A stretch of 6,010 nt of DNA from an uncultured Opitutaceae bacterium. Lineage in GTDB: Bacteria; Verrucomicrobiota; Verrucomicrobiia; Opitutales; Opitutaceae. Positions 1 through 5,994 of this stretch are shown here, one piece after another. The position numbers and the translations under genes were made by a program. Below the pieces are notes generated by a model. The model worked only from the letters and a program-made list of their open reading frames with translations. It was not told the DNA's origin and searched no databases. Location of the stretch: the NCBI GenBank assembly GCA_937128785.1, contig CAKZMS010000394.1, forward strand, positions 1 to 6,010, read 5' to 3'. Every line of letters begins with the position of its first letter. The first letter of the stretch is position 1.

Positions 1-1375
1 GGGTGTCAGGCACCGATCCCGCCATCAGATCGGTGTAGGTGAACGCGGCGGCGATGCCGTCGAGCTTGAGGAGTTCTGCCGCCACGGCGGACTCTACTGC
101 CGCCAGATCGAGGTCGGCCGCGGCAATCGCCTGCTTGTTCAAATAAACGTAGGGATGGAAGTAGGTTTGGATGAGCTCTTCACCGATGCCGAAGCGTTCT
201 TTCAAACGGGCGAAGGCGGGCGTTTTGTCCCAAGACTCGGGATCAACCAGCGCGGACTCGATGCCGTATTGGTTGACGAAACCCGGGGCATCGGGGCCGC
301 CGTGATCGGCCGAGAGCACGATGAGGGTGTGCTCCAGGCCAACCTTCTCATCCACGAAGGCCAGCAGATGGGCGAGGGTGCGATCGAGGCGGCGAATGTT
401 GTCTTCGGCTTCGAGGCTGGAGGGGCCGAAAAGATGCCCCACGTAGTCGGTGGAGGAGAAGCTGACGGAGAGGTAGTCGGTGATGTCGTCCTGACCGATA
501 GCTTCTTGAACGATCAGTTCGCGGGCGAAATCGAGCACCATTTCATCACCGGCCGGGCTAACGGTCAGGAGGGTGGTGAAGTATTTCCCGGTGCCATCAC
601 CAAACGCGTGCGGAAAGGTGCGACCGTAGCCGGGGAAGTCGGTTTCCCAGGGTTGGTCATCGTGATCGGCGAACAGGTAAGTGCCGCGATCATGCATCAA
701 CTCCCAGCTCGTGTTGGCGTAGCGTTGCGTGGGGCCGGTGGCGTTGAAGGCGGTGACCCACTCGGGATAGGCATCGTAATAAAAACGGCTGGTCACGAAT
801 TCGCCGGCTTGTTTGGAGAACCAGAAGGCCTTGCCGGCGTGTCCGGCCATGGCGATCGCGCCGCGGTCTTTCACGGAGACCCCAAACACTTTGGCGCCGT
901 CGACATGATGGATGGCGAGCTCGTCGGAAAAGGTCGAAACTGCGATGTTCGCCGGGGACCGGCCGTCCGAGTTGGCGGTGCGCTGGGTGGGGTCGATTTC
1001 GGTGGAGTCATCGACGTCGGCATCGGCGGAGAGCAGCGGATAGCGGTCATCTTCGACGTTGTAGACGAGGCGTCCGTCGGTGCGATCGAACCAGACGTTG
1101 CCGACCATGCCGTGCGCGGCGGGATGCGCGCCGGTGGAGAGGGTGGTGTGGCCGGCGATGGTCTCGGTGTTGGCGTGGGCGTGGTGGGCGTTTTTGAAGA
1201 CCCCCCCCGCGTTCATCAGGTAGCGGAAGCCCCCTTCACCCAAGTGTTCGCCAAAGCGAGTCGGCAGGTCGCCACGGAGTTGGTCGACGGTGATCTGCAG
1301 GATCAGTTTGGGGGAGTCCGCGGCGCACCAACCGGCGGTAAGGCAGGTGAACAGAATAGGGCGAAGAAAGTTCAT
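1..1375 (-). CDS. PafA-like secreted alkaline phosphatase (alkaline phosphatase superfamily), C-terminus cut off by the window edge
   Basis: The frame is open from an ATG at 1375 to the window edge, giving 458 residues and no stop. It was found by translating the minus strand. The N-terminus (MNFLRPILFTCLTAGWCAA, cleavage near D20) looks like a signal peptide without a lipobox. The superfamily metal and catalytic residues are visible: D31 in VDQLR, nucleophile T72 in NTETIAGHTT, D310 and H314 in STDYVGH, and D357-H358 in SADHGG. N93 lies 21 residues after T72, and K169/R171 sit in SVKDRGAI. These match the Asn and Lys/Arg phosphate-binding set that defines PafA phosphomonoesterases (T79, N100, K162, R164 in the Flavobacterium enzyme). 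The spacing D310 to D357 also equals PafA's D305 to D352. The expected role is therefore Zn-dependent release of phosphate from monoesters outside the cytoplasm. About 80-90 C-terminal residues, including the last His ligand, should lie beyond the window. No Shine-Dalgarno is visible before the ATG. A related phosphodiesterase is the alternative, less likely given K/R/N. Confidence 0.9.
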   Translation of the reverse strand, partial: MNFLRPILFTCLTAGWCAADSPKLILQITVDQLRGDLPTRFGEHLGEGGFRYLMNAGGVFKNAHHAHANTETIAGHTTLSTGAHPAAHGMVGNVWFDRTDGRLVYNVEDDRYPLLSADADVDDSTEIDPTQRTANSDGRSPANIAVSTFSDELAIHHVDGAKVFGVSVKDRGAIAMAGHAGKAFWFSKQAGEFVTSRFYYDAYPEWVTAFNATGPTQRYANTSWELMHDRGTYLFADHDDQPWETDFPGYGRTFPHAFGDGTGKYFTTLLTVSPAGDEMVLDFARELIVQEAIGQDDITDYLSVSFSSTDYVGHLFGPSSLEAEDNIRRLDRTLAHLLAFVDEKVGLEHTLIVLSADHGGPDAPGFVNQYGIESALVDPESWDKTPAFARLKERFGIGEELIQTYFHPYVYLNKQAIAAADLDLAAVESAVAAELLKLDGIAAAFTYTDLMAGSVPDT

Positions 1376-1391
1376 GGGAAGAGGGGCGTCT

Positions 1392-1429
1392 CGGAAAAGA
1401 AACAGCCGGGAGAATGATCTCCCGGCTGT
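1392..1429 (-). terminator. Rho-independent terminator between sulfatase and phosphatase genes
   Basis: Positions 1402-1412 and 1419-1429 are perfect 11-bp inverted arms (ACAGCCGGGAG and CTCCCGGCTGT) around a 6-nt loop. On the minus strand the stem is followed by TTCTTTTCC, an imperfect T-tract. The plus strand has no T-tract after the stem, so the terminator serves minus-strand transcription. It starts 31 nt after the sulfatase stop and ends about 26 nt before the phosphatase ATG, so it also forms part of the phosphatase leader. The broken T-run could allow partial read-through into the phosphatase. Confidence 0.8.
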
Positions 1430-1460
1430 GGTTATTCAATGAAGAGGGTGATGCGAGGCG

Positions 1461-2993
1461 TTACTGCCGCGACGCCGCGGACTGCATCTTACGCAGGACG
1501 GCTTCGATGCTCAACGAGCTCACGGCCTGGCTCGGCGGGTAGTCGACGATGGACTGCAGGAACTCCGTCACGTAAACCTGCGCGGGAACCACCATCCACA
1601 TTTGGTCGGCATACCAGCGGGTGTAGAGCGCGGAATCCATGGACACCTCAAACGGGTCCTGGCGCAGGCTGACGATGATCGGCCAGCTGGGCGTCTTGCG
1701 GTAGGCCTCGTTGATGGAGCCTTCCATAATGGTGAAGGCGACCTTCCACTGCTTGTAGCGCAAGGCGTTCAGGTTGCCGCCGGCATCGAAGTAGAAGATC
1801 TCGTTGCGGGCACCTTCGGTTTCACCGGAGAGCAGTCCCATCTGGTTATAGCCGTCGAGGTGGGTGCGGAACGTCTTGCCCGCGGCTTGGTGACCACCGG
1901 CCTTCAGCTTGTCCTTGATGTCGGGGTCGCCGGCAGCGGCCAGGAAGGTGGGCAACCAGTCTTCGTGGGAGAAGATGTCGTTGATGATGGTGCCGGGTTC
2001 AATGACGCCGGGCCAACGGGCGGCGGCGGGAACGCGGAAGCCACCCTCCCAAGTCGTGCCTTTTTCGCCGCGGAAGGGGATGGTGCCACCGTCAGGCCAG
2101 GTGAATTTTTCGGCGCCATTGTCGGTGGAGTAGACGACGATGGTGTTGTCGGCGATTCCAAGCTCATCGAGCTTGTCGAGGAGGATGCCAACATCGTGAT
2201 CGTGTTGGGCCATGCCGTCGGCGTAGAGGCCGTAACCGGTCTTGCCGTCCCATTCCTCGGAGAGGTGGGTCCACACGTGCATGCGGGTGGCGTTGTGCCA
2301 GACGAAGAACGGTTTGTCATCGGCCACGGCCTTTTCGATGAACTGCAGGGAGCCGTTGAGGAATTCCGTATCGGCATTTTCCATGCGCTTACGGGTCAGG
2401 GGCCCGGTGTCCTCAATCCGACCGTCGGCGTAGGCGCGGAGCACGCCGCGGGGGCCGAAGCGCTTGTGGAATTCCGGATCCTTCGGGTAGTGGTAGGTCT
2501 CGGGCTCTTCCTCGGCGTTGAGGTGATAGAGGTTACCGAAGAATTCGTCAAAACCATGGTTGGTGGGCAGGAACTCGTCGCGGTCACCGAGGTGATTCTT
2601 GCCGAATTGACCGGAGACGTAGCCGTGGGGCTTGAGCAGCTCGGCGATGGGGGGATCCTGGGGCTGGAGGCCTTGGTCGGCACCGGGCATGCCGATGGTG
2701 AGCAGGCCGGTGCGGAAGGGATGCTGACCGGTAATGAACGCGGCGCGGCCGGCGGTGCAGCTCTGCTGGGCGTAGTAGTCGGTGAACAGGGCGCCTTCGG
2801 ATGCGATGCGATCGATATTGGGCGTGCTGCCGCCCATCATGCCCCGGTGGTAGGCGCTGATATTATACATGCCGACGTCATCGCCGAAGATGACGAGGAT
2901 GTTGGGCTTTTTGCCGTGATGGTCGGCCAGCGCGGTGCCGGCCAGGGCCGTCAGGCCCAAGGCGCAGGTGAGGAGTGCTCGGAGTAACTTCAT
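1461..2993 (-). CDS. secreted sulfatase (arylsulfatase-type, formylglycine-dependent)
   Basis: The 510-residue protein belongs to the type I sulfatase family, which hydrolyses sulfate esters using a formylglycine made from an active-site cysteine. The frame stays open up to 3083, but the ATG at 2993 was chosen because it begins a clean signal peptide (MKLLRALLTCALGLTALAGTALA, cleavage before D24). The extra 30 upstream residues are not signal-like and read through the promoter region. Visible motifs are D38-D39 in NILVIFGDDVG (metal), C79-T-A-G-R83 in QQSCTAGRAAFITGQ (modification site), K132 and H134 in GQFGKNHLGD, H239 in ATRMHVWTHL, D291-N292 in YSTDNGA (metal) and K311 in GEKGTTWEGGFRVP. 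The C-terminal part with VDYPPSQ resembles the full-length family, so the gene looks intact. The modification motif has Ala where CxPxR has Pro. No maturation enzyme is encoded here. The physiological substrate cannot be read from sequence. No Shine-Dalgarno is evident. Confidence 0.93.
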   Translation of the reverse strand: MKLLRALLTCALGLTALAGTALADHHGKKPNILVIFGDDVGMYNISAYHRGMMGGSTPNIDRIASEGALFTDYYAQQSCTAGRAAFITGQHPFRTGLLTIGMPGADQGLQPQDPPIAELLKPHGYVSGQFGKNHLGDRDEFLPTNHGFDEFFGNLYHLNAEEEPETYHYPKDPEFHKRFGPRGVLRAYADGRIEDTGPLTRKRMENADTEFLNGSLQFIEKAVADDKPFFVWHNATRMHVWTHLSEEWDGKTGYGLYADGMAQHDHDVGILLDKLDELGIADNTIVVYSTDNGAEKFTWPDGGTIPFRGEKGTTWEGGFRVPAAARWPGVIEPGTIINDIFSHEDWLPTFLAAAGDPDIKDKLKAGGHQAAGKTFRTHLDGYNQMGLLSGETEGARNEIFYFDAGGNLNALRYKQWKVAFTIMEGSINEAYRKTPSWPIIVSLRQDPFEVSMDSALYTRWYADQMWMVVPAQVYVTEFLQSIVDYPPSQAVSSLSIEAVLRKMQSAASRQ

Positions 2994-3032
2994 AGTAGGA
3001 TTTTCGATGTGATGAAAAAGAGGCTGGAAAGA

Positions 3033-3038
3033 TTTATA
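3033..3038 (-). promoter_or_regulatory. possible -10 element (TATAAA) for the sulfatase gene
   Basis: On the minus strand TATAAA matches five of six bases of the sigma-70 -10 consensus and would give a leader of roughly 30 nt before the sulfatase ATG. No good -35 hexamer lies at 16-18 bp, which would suit an activator-dependent promoter. A second, weaker arrangement nearby is TTGTTC, 17 bp, CATTAT. Both are tentative and based on consensus matching by eye. Confidence 0.3.
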
Positions 3039-3050
3039 GCCCTTCATAAT

Positions 3051-3063
3051 GCCATGAAATGGC
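3051..3063. repeat. short inverted repeat GCCAT-GAA-ATGGC
   Basis: Two perfect 5-bp arms flank a 3-bp spacer in the gap between the regulator and sulfatase genes. No T-tract follows on either strand, so it is not a terminator. It sits between the larger inverted repeat at 3074-3091 and the TATAAA candidate. It could be a second protein-binding half-site pair or chance. Confidence 0.4.
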
Positions 3064-3073
3064 GAGATGAACA

Positions 3074-3091
3074 ATTGAACCAAAGTTCAAT
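3074..3091. promoter_or_regulatory. candidate operator: perfect inverted repeat ATTGAAC-N4-GTTCAAT
   Basis: Perfect 7-bp arms (3074-3080 and 3085-3091) surround a CAAA spacer, giving an 18-bp dyad typical in size for a dimeric helix-turn-helix regulator. It lies 38 nt past the regulator stop and about 81 nt before the sulfatase ATG. With TATAAA at 3033-3038 as the -10, its centre would be near -56, a plausible activator position. No T-tract follows it, so a terminator is unlikely. The adjacent response regulator is the obvious candidate ligand, but this is inference from position. Confidence 0.5.
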
Positions 3092-3128
3092 CCGTGAATC
3101 CCACCAAGCCTATTGGGACGAATTGAAT

Positions 3129-3749
3129 TCAGTCGATCGCCTTTATACCCAGCCGATCCGCCGCACGGACGAGGGCGACGACGGAATTCACTCCGGTTTT
3201 TTGCGTCACCCGCATGCGATGGACCTTAATGGTCTGCTCGCTCACGCCGAGTTCAGCGGCGATGGCTTTGTTGGGTTTGCCTGCGATAACGTGGCGCAGC
3301 ACCTCAAGCTCTCTTGCGCTGAGGCGGCCAAAACGGTCGCGCAACTCGGTGAGTTCCTGCGCGTCGCGATTAGCTTGGGCACCTTCGGTCAGCGCTCGTT
3401 CCAAAGCGGTCATCAGTTCGGCTTGATCCACCGGCTTGGTAAGAAAATCAACGGCGCCCGCTTTTACCGCTTGGACGCTCATGGGGATGGTGCCTTGGCC
3501 GGTGAGAAACAGCAGTGGGAGCCGTGGTCGACGGGCATGAATCTGTTCCTGCAAGGCGAGTCCGCTCATGCCGGGCATCGATACGTCGAGGATTATGCAG
3601 TCCAGATCCACGTTTTCAAAGTCGGCCAGAAAGGCCTCGGCAGAGGCATAGCTGGTTGTGCGCAGTTTCTGACTACGCAGCAGCCGCCCCAAGGCCTTGA
3701 GCAGGGCCGGGTCATCATCGACGATGCCAATGTGCGGGGGTTCGGTCAT
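3129..3749 (-). CDS. two-component response regulator, FixJ/NarL-type (receiver plus LuxR HTH)
   Basis: This 206-residue cytoplasmic transcription factor has an N-terminal receiver domain (about 5-120). The acidic pocket D11-D12, phospho-acceptor D55 in IILDVSMPGMSG, T83 in LLFLTGQG and K105 in FLTKP are all present, so it should be phosphorylatable. A linker (about 121-140) leads to a LuxR-type helix-turn-helix (about 141-200) with LSARELEVL, NKAIAAELGVSEQTIKVHR and a scaffold helix. FLTKPVD and the compact length resemble FixJ/StyR/TodT regulators. The ATG shares an ATGA overlap with the kinase stop and has no Shine-Dalgarno of its own, suggesting translational coupling and a cognate pair. 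No clear terminator follows, so read-through into the sulfatase gene, 135 bp downstream, is possible. Its targets are unknown. The nearby dyad at 3074-3091 is the best local candidate. Confidence 0.94.
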   Translation of the reverse strand: MTEPPHIGIVDDDPALLKALGRLLRSQKLRTTSYASAEAFLADFENVDLDCIILDVSMPGMSGLALQEQIHARRPRLPLLFLTGQGTIPMSVQAVKAGAVDFLTKPVDQAELMTALERALTEGAQANRDAQELTELRDRFGRLSARELEVLRHVIAGKPNKAIAAELGVSEQTIKVHRMRVTQKTGVNSVVALVRAADRLGIKAID

Positions 3750-5977
3750 GCGGTGGTGGACGGCTGGGGTAAGCTGACAGTGAAGATCGCTCCTCCCTCG
3801 GGGTGATTCTCGGCCTGGAGTGAGCCTCCGTGAGCTCCAATCAGGGTGCGGCAGATGACAAGCCCGATTCCGAGCCCCTGTGGTTTGGTGGTATGGAACG
3901 GTTCAAAAAGGCTTTCGGCGTCATCGGGGATGCCGGGGCCGTGATCGCGGACTGCGAGCGTGATTTGGTCATCCGCCTGCTTCGTCTCGATTTCCAAATG
4001 TCGGTGCGAGGCGGAAGGCTCGGCCATGGCATCGCAAGCGTTGGTGATCAGGTTGATGATGACCTGTTGGATTTGAATGGGATCTGCCGCGACGTGGAGC
4101 CGACTCCCGCAAAGCGACCTTTTCAATTGAACCCCGCGGCGTTCCAGATCGATCCGCATCAGTTGCAGGACCTGTTCGACCTGTTGGTTGAGATCGAGAG
4201 ACTCGATGGTGGTTTCGCCGCGTCGGAGCAAGTCGCGCAGCCGCTGGATCACATCGCTGGCCCGCCGATCTTCGCTCACGATATCGTCAACGATCTCTTG
4301 GATCTCTTCGAGCGGGAGGGCGGATTCTTGCAGGAGGTTCTGCAAGGCCTGGGCGTTGTGCAGGATGGAGCCCAAGGGCTGCGTTAGCTCATGAGCGAAC
4401 GCCCCCGATAGCGCGCCGAGCGAAGACACCCGCGAGAGGTGGGCCATGGCATGACGGTGCTCCTCGGCTTGGGTCTCGGCGACCTTGCGTCCGGTAATGT
4501 CGAGGACGGCCCCGTGGGTGCCGTGGCGTTCGCCCGGCCGATCCGCCTGGGCCCGGCCGTGCAACGAGAGCCAACGGGTTCGGCCATCGGGAAGCTGCAC
4601 CCGCGTTTCCAGCGCAAAGTTATGCCCGTGCCGGGCCGCTTGTTGAATGGCGGACCGGACGCGGCTCCGATGCTCGGGGTCAATGCGCGAAAAGACCTTG
4701 TCCAAGGTCGGAGTCTCTCTCTCCGCGAATCCAAACAACTCCCGACAACGCTGCGTGACGACAAACGCGTCTGAACCGGAACTACGACGCCAGAGTCCGA
4801 TCTGCGCCGCTTCGGCGGCAACACTCAGATTGGCGCCCATCTCGCGGGCGCGGCGGCGCGTGACCAGCAGCAGAATGACCAAGGCGCTTTGGATGAGGAC
4901 CACCGTAAGTCCGAGCAGCACCGCCGTGCGATGCTCCTCCCAGAGGGTGGGTTGCCGATACCGGATCGTGCTGTCGGCAGGAATACGATCCGGGGGGATC
5001 CCCCAGGCGAGGATTTCCCGCCAGTCATACATCGGCTTACCGAAGGGCAGAAAAACGGGCTCGATTTCGTTGGGCGACTCCCCGGCGAGGATGCGGGCTG
5101 CGATCCCGGCGCCGCGTCGTCCCACCTCAGGAGTCGGCAGCAGTGATCCGCCGACGATGCCGTCACCGAGCTGCGCGGGCAGGTAGCCAAAAACCGGCGC
5201 GTTGGCGTGGCTTCTGATTGAGCGCAGCGCAAAACCCGACTCATGGGGCACGCCGGCGGCATCGCGTGTCATCACGACCACCATGACCACCGAGTCGGGA
5301 GGTAGCGCGGAGACGGTTTGATTGATCTCGGCCACGGATTGGTCGCTGAGGTCGTGAATGGTCAACTGCTCGAACACCTGCCACTCCCGCAGAAACGTGT
5401 CTCGCCAGAAGTGAGACATCGGTGTCGTGCCCGAAACGAGGTAGAGATTTTTGGTTTCGGGTAGGAGATCGAGCACGTTGTCGACCAGAGTCGTGATGGC
5501 CAAATCCATGCCCACGGCAGTGATGCCCGGCCCTGAGATTTCACTGAGGCGTCGCTTGTCGGGACCCAGCAGCAGGACGGGGGTTTCGGGAAACAGCTCG
5601 TCGCGATGGCGAGCGTAGAAGAAACCAGCCTGCGCGCCGATCGGCACGATCAAGTCGGGGGGAGATTCCGGGTAGACCGCTTGGATGTATTTGAGCAACG
5701 GTTCGCCCAACTCGGGACCGTCGAACCGGCTCAGCTCCAGCGAAGAATTTAAAATCTCGATAGGCTCGGTCGAGAGCTGGACGAGTTGATGGTGAAAGAT
5801 CCCGCCCACGCCTTCGAAGGGCGGGTAGTCGCGGCCCAACGAGTGGATGAGCAACACCTGGCGCGGGCCAGGGGAAGCCTCTTCCTTTGCCCCAGCCAGC
5901 CCCGTGCCGACGGCCAGTGAGGCAAGGGCCACCCATGCTCCGAAGAGGCGACCGCTGAGGTTCCTAGGAATGTCCAC
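3746..5977 (-). CDS. membrane sensor histidine kinase: periplasmic ABC-substrate-binding-like domain, PAS, HisKA, HATPase
   Basis: The 743-residue protein starts with a signal peptide or signal anchor (R5, R10, then a hydrophobic run about 14-30). Residues about 38-340 resemble the ABC-transporter substrate-binding fold used as a sensor, beginning VLLIHSLGRDYPPFEG and ending with WGIPPDRIPADSTIRYRQPTLWE. One transmembrane helix follows (about 351-373) with a TRRRARE positive stop. A PAS domain (about 380-495) has no heme-binding signature that I recognise. The HisKA domain carries phospho-acceptor H529 in AHELTQP. The ATPase shows the N box (NLITNACDAM, 642-651), G1 (DHGPGIP, 678-684), F box (FEPF) and G2 (GLGIGL, 701-706). 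The kinase core resembles FixL-type kinases, matching the FixJ-like partner. It should sense a periplasmic small molecule, whose identity is unknown. The start is a GTG only 17 nt after a T7 tract. A second GTG at codon 16 has a GGAG upstream but would lose the positive n-region. Confidence 0.93.
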   Translation of the reverse strand: MDIPRNLSGRLFGAWVALASLAVGTGLAGAKEEASPGPRQVLLIHSLGRDYPPFEGVGGIFHHQLVQLSTEPIEILNSSLELSRFDGPELGEPLLKYIQAVYPESPPDLIVPIGAQAGFFYARHRDELFPETPVLLLGPDKRRLSEISGPGITAVGMDLAITTLVDNVLDLLPETKNLYLVSGTTPMSHFWRDTFLREWQVFEQLTIHDLSDQSVAEINQTVSALPPDSVVMVVVMTRDAAGVPHESGFALRSIRSHANAPVFGYLPAQLGDGIVGGSLLPTPEVGRRGAGIAARILAGESPNEIEPVFLPFGKPMYDWREILAWGIPPDRIPADSTIRYRQPTLWEEHRTAVLLGLTVVLIQSALVILLLVTRRRAREMGANLSVAAEAAQIGLWRRSSGSDAFVVTQRCRELFGFAERETPTLDKVFSRIDPEHRSRVRSAIQQAARHGHNFALETRVQLPDGRTRWLSLHGRAQADRPGERHGTHGAVLDITGRKVAETQAEEHRHAMAHLSRVSSLGALSGAFAHELTQPLGSILHNAQALQNLLQESALPLEEIQEIVDDIVSEDRRASDVIQRLRDLLRRGETTIESLDLNQQVEQVLQLMRIDLERRGVQLKRSLCGSRLHVAADPIQIQQVIINLITNACDAMAEPSASHRHLEIETKQADDQITLAVRDHGPGIPDDAESLFEPFHTTKPQGLGIGLVICRTLIGAHGGSLQAENHPEGGAIFTVSLPQPSTTA

Positions 5978-5984
5978 TCCCGGA

Positions 5985-5994
5985 GTCTGCAGAC
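5985..5994. repeat. 10-bp perfect palindrome GTCTGCAGAC in the kinase leader
   Basis: The palindrome lies between the upstream T7 tract and the kinase GTG. It overlaps by two bases a second small dyad ACTCC-C-GGAGT at 5976-5986, which itself overlaps the start codon. It may influence translation initiation or be chance; short palindromes like this are not rare. Confidence 0.3.

Noticed and set aside
155..1417. 420-residue plus-strand open frame
   Set aside because: It is antisense to the phosphatase, whose catalytic motifs read cleanly on the minus strand. The plus-strand product is Gly/Val-rich with no recognisable domain, as expected for a shadow in GC-rich DNA.
1602..2987. 461-residue plus-strand open frame
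   Set aside because: It lies opposite the sulfatase and its low-complexity Gly/Val/Ala composition mirrors the sense gene's codon use. No motif, signal peptide or ribosome site was seen.
3015..3041. Possible terminator: GGCT/AGCC arms followed by T5 on the minus strand
   Set aside because: The stem is only 4 bp with a 12-nt loop and would terminate just before the sulfatase start. Too weak to call.
2994..3083. 30-residue N-terminal extension of the sulfatase frame
   Set aside because: The extension precedes a perfect signal peptide that starts at 2993, is itself not signal-like, and overlaps the candidate promoter and operator. It is best read as untranslated leader.
3009..3806. 265-residue plus-strand open frame across the regulator gene and the intergenic gap
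   Set aside because: It covers the minus-strand regulator, which has complete receiver and HTH motifs. The plus-strand product matches nothing I recognise.
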